This document shows positions 55,402 to 64,000 of a stretch of 64,000 nucleotides of DNA, in pieces; position 1 is the first letter of the stretch, and each line of letters opens with the position of its first letter. Made by a program: the position numbers and the translations under genes. Below the pieces are notes generated by a model that made no database searches, had not been told where the DNA came from, and worked only from the letters and a program-made list of their open reading frames with translations. The DNA is from Bombyx mori (taxonomy: Eukaryota; Arthropoda; Insecta; Lepidoptera; Bombycidae): assembly GCF_030269925.1 (NCBI RefSeq), contig NC_085126.1, positions 3,102,501 through 3,166,500 of the forward strand, read 5' to 3'.

Positions 55402-56678
55402 AAAAAATATAGCACAGATTAATTTTATCAAATTTTTAAAAAGTTCTGCAACACAGTGTTTAAATTCATTCAGCCTAATGAACAGCCCTAAAAGTGACAC
55501 ATGTTAATCAGTTTTGTCGATTCATTTTAATGGTACTAATTTATAATAAACACGATGTCACTGTGTTTGAACATTACGAGTTAATTGGCGCAATCTGTTT
55601 ACATATATGGTTTTTACGTTTATTCAAACAGATTGACTTAGTCGATCGATTGCAATAATAATTATTTCTCTTCTCGATTTTGTTTTTATATGTAATATTC
55701 GATGCGCTATTTCCAGGTATAGGTTTGCAAATCATAAAAACATATTTTTTCTACATGTCAAATATACAAAGATATTATTTACGGATTTCACCTTAATTCT
55801 TTTTACTTTTGTAATAAGACGTTGGCTTTTGTTAAATTTCATGATCGTAAGTCAAAGGAGTTCTCTTTTCTTTCATGATTTTCTCTTATAGCCTTTTCGC
55901 CGCAAATGTTAGTACATAGATAATACACTTTTTAATTAAGACGTTATGTACTAATTTCAAGTTTTGACATCTACCATGTACATTTTATATGAGTTCCGTT
56001 TTATCCAATAGGAACATTAAAACAATAGATATAATATAACATATTTAATATAAAATAAAATACAATAATATAAGATATTTTATCTACCATCATTATCCAG
56101 TAGAGTAGGAAGGAAAGGAAATTAATTAAATTTCCAGGTAGGTAATCGTCGAAGTACCAAACACGTCGATCATGAAATAAATAAATAAATCAAGATCGCC
56201 TCTTACGGAATCGTATTTCAATCACACACGGAGAGCTTCTGATATCAGATAGCGATTGACCAATCACAAAGACGGTCTACTCCAATAAAGTTCTTCTTAA
56301 ACAAACTTTAAAACCGTAACGCACTTAAAACAAAACATTTCAAAGGCGATTCCCTCTCGAACATTCGATTTAATTGTTTCCCGTTTCACAAATGAAGACA
56401 TTCCGGGTTGTCCTTAAAGGAGGCGGCTGATAAAACACACGCCGAACCCTTTAATGGACTTTTAACATCCGATTTTAAGTTGTGTTTGCTCGGAGGCAAT
56501 GCGGGGGCGCTAAACTCCGTAAATATTTAAATGTTTTCTTATTGATTGTTTGAATTGGCTGTGAAAGAGGGAAAAGCGAAAACGACATGAATTAAAGAAA
56601 TGGGTTATTATTGAACAAGCTAAATTTAATACTACAGGCTATAATATTACAAAATAAAAAATAGATTTTTATTAGACT
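55402..56678. other. Unassigned intron sequence
   Basis: No recognised repeat or gene; ~56220-56570 is less AT-rich and could be single-copy. Confidence 0.35.
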
Positions 56679-57030
56679 TTTTTTTCCTACCTAAGCTGAT
56701 AGCCTTGAGAGGCTATATCAGCGTCGCCTTAACTAGTAGGTGAGCTCACGGAGCTCAAACATGATGACGTTACTAACACGAACCCTAGCACGAACCCCGT
56801 GCTTTCCAGAATCTACCACTATCGGATCGGAAACGCGACCCACTGAGAAGATCCGGCGAGAAACTCAGTGGACTGTGTCTGTGGGTTTTTACTCGTCGAG
56901 CCCTTCGTCGCAAGCGATGGGTTCGACGAGAACGATGACCGGTACTTGAGGTACCTTAATAAAAGCACCGTTAGTGGATCGGGAGGATCCGAAATGACAT
57001 TTTTGGGGCGACTCGACTGCTTTCCATTAT
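56679..57030 (-). mobile_element. Family A SINE just upstream of eya exon 3
   Basis: Minus orientation, TTTTTTTTCCTACCTAAGCT to GGCGACTCGACTGCTTTCCA. Its right edge is ~105 bp from the exon 3 acceptor, in antisense orientation to eya. Confidence 0.93.
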
Positions 57031-57134
57031 TTTTATTAGAGCGACAACGCTAACGTATATAATTATGTACCCAGTAATTTATTATGACTATGATTTAAAA
57101 AAACGATCTCAAAATGCCACCTTTTGCTTTTCAG

Positions 57135-57463
57135 AATATCAAGCGAAGTCAATCCAAGTCCTTGCGAGTCTGAGTCGACTTCAAATTCCCCGCCATCTCT
57201 ACTGCAAGATGCTACGCTACCCGCGCTTTTAGTCTCTGGAACGTCGACGTTGTTCCAAACCACGGCGACACCAAACACGTCCAATACCGTCGACAGCTTA
57301 TGCTTGCCTGGTACTTCGGAAGTCGATAGCTGCGGAATAGTCAACGGATGCGCAACAACTACAACTTTAGGCGGTCTCGCGCTGCCTTTGACGTCATCGG
57401 GCGGTCTGTGTGCCACCTCCTCGTCCTCCGCGGTCGCCTGGTTAATGAATGACGACAGCACCG
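57135..57463 (+). CDS. eya: eyes absent, coding exon 3 (Ser/Thr-rich)
   Basis: The acceptor TTTGCTTTTCAG and donor GTGAGT bound 329 nt. The first base completes the arginine codon from exon 2; then ISSEVNPSPCESESTSNSPP and a long Ser/Thr/Leu-rich, acidic-start region, ending AWLMNDDSTG. The low-complexity P/S/T-rich composition is what is expected of the Eya N-terminal transactivation domain; this is the least conserved part of the family. The end aligns with Drosophila SHWTHDGTG just before VKSE. Codons are GC-rich compared with the introns. The frame is open throughout; the minus-strand frame over the same bases is a shadow. Confidence 0.92.
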
Positions 57464-57780
57464 GTGAGTAAAGCTACTCTTTCGATTTCTGTTCGCCTGG
57501 TAGTATTTGAGAAAAAAAAAGTAATATTTTTGTCATTAATTAATTAATTAAATGAAGCAGTCTGGAATAAAGAGGTTGCCTAGACGTTATACTGTTTCTT
57601 AAATATAATATATTTCATGGAGAAACTGGTGGCGGACTGCGATTTAGACCAAACGAGATAGTACCTTCCATTTGTTCAGCAACATTCCTAACAAAGTTTC
57701 TTGGACTACTGCGTATGTCGATTGAGTTTAAACATTCTATAAAATAGAAATCAACAAACTCCTTTTGTTTTCTCACTGTC
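57464..57780. other. eya intron 3, first part
   Basis: A TAAT-TAAT run at ~57538-57552; otherwise nothing recognised. Confidence 0.45.
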
Positions 57781-58207
57781 GTCATCGTGGTCTAATAGAT
57801 AAGACGTCCGGTGCATTCGTATTGAGCGATGCACCGGTGTTCTTATCTCAGGCGGGTACCAATTTTTCTAATGAAATACGTACTCAACAAATGTTCACGA
57901 TTGACTTCCACGGTGAAGGAATAACATCGTGTAATAAAAATCAAAGGCGCAAAATTATAATTTGCGTAATTACTGGTGGTAGAACATCTTGTGGGGGTAG
58001 GTACCACCACCCTGCCTATTTCTGTCGTGAAGCAGTAATACGTTTCGGTTTGAAGGGTGGGGCAGCCGTTGTAACTATACTTGAGACCTTAGGACTTATA
58101 TCTCAAGGTGGGTGGCGCATTTACATTGTAGATTTCTATGGGTTCCAGTAATCACTTAACACCAGGTGGGCTGTCAGCTCGTCCACCCATTAAAGCAATA
58201 AAAAAAA
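57781..58207 (+). mobile_element. Full-length family B SINE with tRNA-like head
   Basis: GTCATCGTGGTCTAATAGAT head, linker AATTTTTCTAATGAAATACG, body and TAAAGCAATAAAAAAAG tail; lies in eya intron 3. The B-box region has decayed (GTGTTCTTATCTC). Confidence 0.93.
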
Positions 58208-58579
58208 GATTGAAAATCTTTATCTTGAGCCTTTAATTGTAGGTTCCATTTAGACATACTTTTGTGTATTGTCTTTTTGTATTCTAAGACGAGTATTAAA
58301 TTTTCTTTAATTTTACTCAGAAGTGAGTTAAGTATTCATAAACATTATAAAACAGTAGATTCGTCATGAGCATGTAAGACGAGTAGTTGTATCATAAAGA
58401 ATTATCTATAATAGTACTCTGATACAGCTTACAGAGATACTTTTGAAAGCGCAATCTTGACATCTACCAACAATTGCTCTGAAACCACACTCAAATCTGG
58501 CCAGTAATTCAGCATATAACCAGACTGCTACCTCTAGACAGAACGCGCCAAACAAGTCGCCTGGTAATCTCAAAGTCAG

Positions 58580-58690
58580 TTGAAGTACGGTAGGTAGCGG
58601 CTTGGCTCTGTTCCTTGCATCGATGACGATTATGAGCGACAATAACCACTCACCAACATGTGGGCCGTATCCTCGTCTGCCCACAATAAA
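58580..58690 (+). mobile_element. Family C: LINE 3' tail
   Basis: GGTAGGTAGCGGCTTGGCTC, AACCACTCACCAACATGTGG, CGTCTGCCCACAATAAAAAA. Confidence 0.78.
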
Positions 58691-58729
58691 AAAATCCTTG
58701 CTCAAAAGTGCATCAGGACTGGAATCATA

Positions 58730-59010
58730 TACCTTTAAACGAGCAATTCTTGTATATTTAATATATATGTATATAATCTGAATCTCGGAAACGGCTCCAA
58801 CGATTTTAATAAAATTTAGTATACAGGGGATTTCGGGGGCGATAAATCGATCTAGCTACGATTTATTTTCAGAAAATCTTGTTTTATTTGTGTTTTCAAT
58901 AATCAACTCTTCCCGACATCTATTGGCGAATAATAATACTATTTTTCTTAATTGAGGGCAACTAACCGCTTTAAAGACACAACAAGATGGCGTTATCAAA
59001 AAAAAAACCG
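58730..59010 (+). repeat. Interspersed repeat of unknown class
   Basis: TTTAAACGAGCAATTCTTGT, CTCGGAAACGGCTCCAACGA, GGGGGCGATAAATCGATCTA and AAGATGGCGTTATC are segments I recall from many lepidopteran loci. Only one copy is in this window, so ends and class are not established here. Confidence 0.5.
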
Positions 59011-59105
59011 GTCATCATCTGGCTTGAATTAATGCAGCAGCTCTAAGGAGTACGATTTGCCTCAATGTGTGCTATTATCAAAAACAATGACAATTATTAC
59101 CATCT

Positions 59106-59361
59106 TACTGGTGATAGGACATCTTGAGTCTGTACGGATAGATACCACCAGCCTGCCTATTTCTACCGTGAAGCGGTAACGCATTTCAGTTTGAGGGTGG
59201 GGCAGCCGTTGTACTTTTAAAATTGAGACTTAGAACTTGTGTCTCGAGGTAGGTGGTGGCATTTACGTCGTAAGTGTCTATGGGCTCCGGTAACTACCTA
59301 ACACCAGGTGGGCCTTGAGCTCATTACCCCACCTAATCAATAATAAAAACAAAAAAAACAA
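59106..59361 (+). mobile_element. Family B SINE, headless copy
   Basis: TTACTGGTGATAGGACATCT to ACCTAATCAATAATAAAAAC. Lies about 155 bp upstream of eya exon 4. Confidence 0.9.
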
Positions 59362-59515
59362 ACAGAGCTTTTAGACAAGATTACTGATAAAATAAAAAAG
59401 CTTTTTTCATTAATATCTATATTCTACAATCTATCAATGTTCTTTATTTTACTTAGCTATATTCTATTCCTCTATGTTCTGTTTTTTTTTACATAGCTTG
59501 TGGTCTTTTTGCCAG

Positions 59516-59627
59516 GTGGCGTAAAAAGCGAGGTGCGGAGTCCGGGGCTTTGCGAGGCAGACGTGGCGCTGTACGGGGAAACGCTTCCATACGACCAGAC
59601 CGCGCTGCCGTACCAATACTACAATAG
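59516..59627 (+). CDS. eya: eyes absent, coding exon 4
   Basis: The acceptor CTTTTTGCCAG and donor GTATGA bound 112 nt. After the split glycine codon it reads GVKSEVRSPGLCEADVALYG then ETLPYDQTALPYQYYN, ending with two bases (AG) of a serine codon. VKSE.RSPG matches Drosophila VKSESRSPG, and the tyrosine-rich end matches the block before NSMQQY. It belongs to the conserved Tyr-rich part of the Eya transactivation region. The donor is followed after 12 nt by a family F insertion (59640-60082). Confidence 0.93.
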
Positions 59628-59639
59628 GTATGATGCATT

Positions 59640-60082
59640 GTTTTTTTGAAGTGAAAACTTCTTTAGAATCGTTGTGATTTCAAACCGGATGCAACGGAAA
59701 AAACGACAGGTAAGAGACACAAATACAAAAATATGTAGGATGAAGCCAGCAAAGAATGAGACAGAAATATACATACTATTTAATACAGCGCCATCTGTGA
59801 GATTTTTTTATACTAACGTGGGTATGAAAGCTCTTGTAGTGAATTTTAATTTAGGATTATACGTGAAATTAAAATATCAATTCACAGAGGGCACTACCTT
59901 ACAATTATTTACTAATGACAAAATTTTACATATACTTAAGACGTTTAGGATAATTGTATTTTAATTTTGGAAGGTTTCACTTCTACCACGTGTGAATTGC
60001 ACACATTTTGTTTTTTTTATTTAATTTACTGCCATTGGACCGAACCTCCTACGAGATATCCGCGTCTAGGAGACACGCGGGA
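59640..60082 (-). mobile_element. Family F retroposon beside the exon 4 donor
   Basis: 443 bp flanked by the exact 11-bp duplication TATGATGCATT (59629-59639, 60083-60093). The left edge is a T tract (oligo(A) on the minus strand). The first ~370 bp match 17679-18050; the right ~75 bp, ending GGAGACACGCGGGA, are only in this copy and give the fuller 5' end. On the minus strand that end contains GGTTCGGTCC, loosely like a B box. Confidence 0.88.
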
Positions 60083-60093
60083 TATGATGCATT

Positions 60094-60769
60094 ACTAACT
60101 TAACCCATGCTGCCTCCTGAAATACGACAAATCTCAACATTTCTACTAACAAGCTTGTTACTCATTTATTTTACCGTACCAATTCTCTATGTGTGTAATA
60201 ATTTGAATATCAAGAACCAAGTAACAAGAATCAAACTCGCAAAAAGCATAAGCATATTCACTTTACAATTAAGACGTAAATCAAGTCCCTAGGTTGGTAG
60301 TGGCATAGTGCTGTGATATCTATAGACTCCTGTAACCACGGTGTTAGTTACATTCAATAATTGTAAATCCATTGCATTAACTTACTTGCACAAATAAATT
60401 AACTATAGATTATACAAAGATTATATACATTTACATTTTACCTATTCTTTGCAACACCGGAAGACATCGCTCATTGCTCCAATAGTAAATTCTAATAGTA
60501 CAATCATCTCAGTAAATGAGTAATTAATCTTGATTGAGGCCAGATGTTTGTTTCTGCCGCATTAACCGGGGGTCAACGAACCGTGGATTTGGCGGAAGCC
60601 TCAAAAGGACAATGTCTTAAATAAGACAGGCCGTACTACTGTAGTGTCCAGGGCCGTATTACAGTGCGGTATGTGGACGTAATAAAATAGATTAAACAGT
60701 TCAAAACTTAGCTATTCAATTTACGGCCTCTGTCTGAAAACTCCATTTTGATTAACTGCAAAATCTCAC
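60094..60769. other. eya intron 4, unassigned
   Basis: AT-rich, no gene or recognised repeat. Confidence 0.4.
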
Positions 60770-61013
60770 TTTTTTTATTGCTTAGATGAGTAGACGAGCT
60801 CACAGCCACCCTGGCGTTCAGTGTTTACTGGAGCCCATAGATATCTACAATGTAAATGCGCTAGCCACCTTGAGATATAAGTTCTACAGGTCTCAAGTAT
60901 AGTTACAACGGCTGCCCCACCCTTCAAACCGAAACGCATTACTGCTTCACGGCAGAAGTAGGCAGGGTGATGGTACCTACCCGTGCGGACTCCCAAGAGG
61001 TCCTACCACCAGT
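60770..61013 (-). mobile_element. Family B SINE, headless copy
   Basis: Minus orientation, TTTTTTTATTGCTTAGATGA to GGTCCTACCACCAGTAAG. Confidence 0.93.
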
Positions 61014-61034
61014 AAGAAAGATATTGTAAGAGAA

Positions 61035-61138
61035 TAGTTACAGCGGCTGCCCCTTCAAACCTTACTGCTTCCATGCAGAAATAGGCAGGGTGGTGGTACC
61101 TACCCGTGCAGACTCACAAGAGGTCCTACCACCAGTAA
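61035..61138 (-). mobile_element. Family B SINE, second partial copy
   Basis: ATAGTTACAGCGGCTGCCCC to GGTCCTACCACCAGTAA, same orientation as the copy 20 bp before it, lacking the whole 3' half. A partial tandem duplication of its neighbour is likely. Confidence 0.88.
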
Positions 61139-61630
61139 AAAAATAGAAATAGCCTTCGTACTCCCGTACGACCCGTCGATAGAAAGATGGTAACCGCTAC
61201 CATTATAGTTACGCACCTATCATTACGATGTTGATGAAATGTTGAGATACTAGAGGCATACCATACCGATGCCTTGTATTGCACGTGCTTCTGGCGTTCA
61301 AAACTTCAAAACTAAATTCAAATGACTCTCCTTAAATTTGTTGACGCTTTACCTCCATTTGTGGAGTATAGGTTTTTAATATTCTCCTTCTTAATCGTTC
61401 CAATCCTAATAAAGAGGATGTGGTCGTCTTTTAGTATTGAAGTAGGCAGATTTCATGTGTTATCTTCCTCCTCGAGGTCATTCTGTTCTCAACTCATGTA
61501 AGGTACCTGCCACTTGTAGGTTTTATATACTAGCATTAACAATTCCAAATTAACATACTGAAAACTTCATATCTTTAATGTCAAGTGAAATTAAAACAAT
61601 ATATTATTATGAGTAAGTCAAGTCGTCAAG
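61139..61630. other. eya intron 4, unassigned
   Basis: Nothing recognised. Confidence 0.4.
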
Positions 61631-62061
61631 TCGTCGTGGCCTAAAGGATAAGACGTCCGGTGCATTCGTATCGAGCGATGCACTGGTGTTCGAATCTCAC
61701 TGGCGGGTACCAATTTTTCTAATGAAATACGTACTCAACAAATGTTCACGATTTACTTCCACGGTGAAGGAATAACACCGTGCAATAAAAATCAAACCCG
61801 CAAAATTATAATTTGCGTAATTACTGGTGGTAGGACCTCTTGTGAGTCCGCACGGGTAGGTACCACCGCCCCGCCTATTTCTGCCGTGAAGCAGTAATGC
61901 GTTTCGGTTTGAAGGGTGGGGCAGCCGTTGTGACTATACTGAGACCTTAGAACTATATCTCAAGGTGTGTGGCGCATTTACGTTGTAGATGTCTATGGGC
62001 TCCAGTAACCACTTAACACCAGGTGGGCTGTGAGCTCGTCCAAATAAAAAATAAATAAAAA
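61631..62061 (+). mobile_element. Full-length family B SINE with tRNA-like head
   Basis: GTCGTCGTGGCCTAAAGGAT head, GGTGTTCGAATCTCACTGGC, linker, body, and a tail in which the last bases CACCCATCTAAGC are lost before AAATAAAAAATAAATAAAAA. Confidence 0.93.
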
Positions 62062-62900
62062 GTAAGTAACAGCCGGATTTCATAGACGACGCAACTGTAA
62101 TGCTATTTGTTGTCTTTTTAAAGCTTTTATTATTTCGACAAGCATACATGTTTGTTTGTATGTATGTACGAGATCTTTGAACGCCATTTTCGCCGACCTC
62201 AAGCAATCCGATTAAATTGAAAAATTTCACACGCATCAAGGACCGAAGATGACTCAATAATATTATAACTTCGCTCTAATATCTTGGCCAGTATTAAACA
62301 GGGTAAACAAAGATGAACATAATTATTTTTAGGTTTGCTATTCAAGCGTGTGTGTGTTTTTTTTTAAACTACACATATTTCCTAAGTAGATTATTCTTTC
62401 AACTGAATCAATGTCTTGAGTATTAAAGATACTAAGAACAGTTCGCTGCCTTCTTACATCCCTGTTTCTACAACGTCGACTGTTAAGCGTAATCATTAAT
62501 TAATTGGATATAATGTTTTCGTAACGTAATTTTCTGACAATTCACTTTGTTTAATAGTTTAGTTGTTTGTTTTTTACTTTTTAAGCCGACGAGTGGGGTG
62601 AGTGACTGCTGTCGCTTATGGACGTCGACAATGCCATAGTCAATCGTCTGCTTGAAGCATTCGAATTGAATATAACATTGCACAATATAACATTGCGAGC
62701 ATTCGTATTATCGTCACTAGAGATTAGCCAGTAGGTGCGGGTTTATCATTTTCGTAGCGAATCGAATGTTTTACGATAAAACTATCAGTCATTATTAGAA
62801 TGCGTAGTAAAAAAACAAAACAATGATTTTTTCATATCTTAATAATTCTTCATTGTACTCTTTGTTACCGATTTTCGAAATTAAATTTACTTTAGATAGT
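62062..62900. other. eya intron 4, unassigned
   Basis: No gene or known repeat; a short (GT)n run at ~62349-62358. Confidence 0.4.
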
Positions 62901-63060
62901 CTAGCTTTCCGTTCGCAGCTTCGTCTGCGTGGACTAAGCTTAAATCGCGTGGGCGGAGACTTAGAGCTATGGGATGAAAGTTGTTCCTAGAAGCCTAAAA
63001 TATTTCCATACAAAAGTCGTCTATAGTATTCGAAATGCCTACCTACCTACAATGACAATA
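62901..63060 (-). mobile_element. Helitron 3' end
   Basis: On the minus strand ends CCACGCAGACGAAGCTGCGA then ACGGAAAGCTAG. The GC-rich subterminal hairpin region is clear and similar to 47664. The 5' limit is uncertain. Confidence 0.6.
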
Positions 63061-63339
63061 AAAAAGGCGGGAGTAAGCCGCAAAATTAGTTTTAATTATA
63101 TTCTCCACTCATGAAAACCGAAGAAAATACTATAGCTGGATTATATTTACTTATTATTATTTTCGTGTGTTAGATAATTATTATTGACAAACGAATAAGT
63201 ATACAAAACTCAGCGAGTACTCCTCACCTACCTCAGGTCAATATTTCCCACTAAAACTCAAATATTTGACATAAAATTTTAAAACGGCAAAGGAATACGT
63301 ATCATAAGGACACAACTAAGGTTTCTTGTTTTTTTGTAG

Positions 63340-63444
63340 TATGCAGCAGTATGGTAGCGGCAGCGCGGCTTCGTCGTACGTCAGCTCTGGTCTTTACAAC
63401 CAGCCTTACGCTGCATATCCTCCACCGCACAACACGAACAACAG
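63340..63444 (+). CDS. eya: eyes absent, coding exon 5
   Basis: The acceptor TTTTTTTGTAG and donor GTTTGA bound 105 nt. After the split serine it reads MQQYGSGSAASSYVSSGLYN then QPYAAYPPPHNTNN plus two bases. YYN-SMQQY spans the exon 4-5 junction exactly as in Drosophila Eya, which supports both splice sites. The exon is a multiple of three and begins and ends in the same phase, so it could be skipped without a frameshift. The donor is a weak match to GTAAGT. It continues the Tyr/Pro/Ser-rich transactivation region. Confidence 0.92.
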
Positions 63445-63673
63445 GTTTGAATAATACAAAAATTTACATCATTCTGTTAGCTGAAACTGCACCAGAATAA
63501 GTCTTAAGCGTAACGTAAATTGCGCGATGTAATTTACAATGTTCATACAATTTACGCATAAATTTTCTACCAACTACTTCTACCAATTTCTACTTTCCCT
63601 CTCAATATCCGCCATTGAACCCCAGGATTCGAATCTCTTTATTTCTTGCCGGTGATCCTTGGCGTATAATCGC
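63445..63673. other. eya intron 5, first part
   Basis: No feature recognised; intron 5 is only ~483 bp and a SINE occupies its middle. Confidence 0.5.
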
Positions 63674-63803
63674 TTTTTTTTGCTCCTACGTATGCTGATA
63701 GCCTTGAGAAGCAATATCAGCCCTTGCGAGTAGGTGAGCTCTCGGGGTTCAAGCCGGAGGTGTTGTTAACATTGGCCCTAGCGAGAGCAGTGCTTCGCAG
63801 ATA
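63674..63803 (-). mobile_element. Family A SINE, 5'-truncated, in eya intron 5
   Basis: Minus orientation, GCTTTTTTTTGCTCCTACGT to GAGCAGTGCTTCGCAGAT. It makes up about a quarter of this short intron. Confidence 0.88.
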
Positions 63804-63927
63804 ATCGCTATCCCTGACCGGGTGTCTGTTATCTTTGCCAGTACCCGGTCTCCATCCAAAAACCCGTCGGCCGCAGATATCGTTCTACAGAATGTGTCCA
63901 CTCTAATATAAGATTTTCTTGGAGCAG

Positions 63928-64000
63928 ATCGTCATGCAAAGCGACGCCTACATACCTCAGTGCGTACGGGATGAGTGGAGTGGGAAGTGTGCCCGCCACA
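63928..64000 (+). CDS. eya: eyes absent, coding exon 6 (runs off the window)
   Basis: After the acceptor TTTTCTTGGAGCAG the first base completes an arginine codon from exon 5. The frame then reads SSCKATPTYLSAYGMSGVGS then VPAT and is open to base 64000. Drosophila Eya has a comparable order here, with ARQAK, a YLTPSY block and then SG. The polypyrimidine tract is interrupted by GGAGC, so this acceptor is the weakest of the set. Phase and homology are consistent. The C-terminal HAD-type phosphatase domain should be encoded further downstream. Confidence 0.8.
   Translation, partial: MVMQSDAYIPQCVRDEWSGKCARH

Noticed and set aside
1..64000. A new defence-type or multi-gene system, CRISPR or operon
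   Set aside because: No gene clusters, direct-repeat arrays or coding beyond eya and dead transposon fragments were found. The window is repeat-rich insect intron and intergenic DNA.

Overview
The window is lepidopteran nuclear DNA, very probably from Bombyx mori or a close relative such as B. mandarina. It is AT-rich, has almost no long ORFs, and is packed with oligo(A)-terminated SINEs of the type I recognise as silkworm Bm1. It also holds a second SINE with a tRNA(Arg)-like head, Helitrons with the 5' TCTATACTAAT / 3' CTAG ends common in Lepidoptera, and several small inverted-repeat transposons. The species and family names come from memory; no database was searched.

One host gene is recognisable: the 5' part of eyes absent (eya), plus strand, running off the right edge. 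Six coding exons can be joined in frame: 29449-29523, 40456-40499, 57135-57463, 59516-59627, 63340-63444 and 63928 onward. They give 738 nt, or 246 codons. The encoded N-terminus (MVTLMPCGY...EPK|AKRP) matches the start of Drosophila Eya. The later blocks VKSEVRSPG and YYNSMQQYG match its transactivation region. The C-terminal HAD-type phosphatase (Eya) domain must lie beyond base 64000. The introns are about 10.9, 16.6, 2.1, 3.7 and 0.5 kb.

Bases 1-29448 lie upstream of the eya start codon. They hold no gene I can support, only layered transposable elements and unassigned AT-rich DNA that may include 5' UTR exons or regulatory DNA. The eya introns hold the same mix.

The repeats fall into clear families, used below as labels. 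A: Bm1-type SINE, with at least three 3'-tail variants. B: SINE with an optional tRNA-like head and a tail resembling a LINE tail. C: 3' ends of a Jockey/CR1-type LINE. D: unnamed oligo(A)-ended retroposon with 13-14 bp target-site duplications. E: repeat with a Helitron-like 5' end. F: unnamed retroposon that has inserted 12 nt inside the donor side of eya intron 4. G: short repeat seen twice. H and others: inverted-repeat elements, including hAT-type copies with 8-bp duplications. Nested insertions with readable target-site duplications give a partial order of events.

I found no CRISPR, operon, bacterial-type system or new protein-coding system. The interest lies in the eya gene structure, insertions close to its splice sites, and the structure of the unnamed repeat families.
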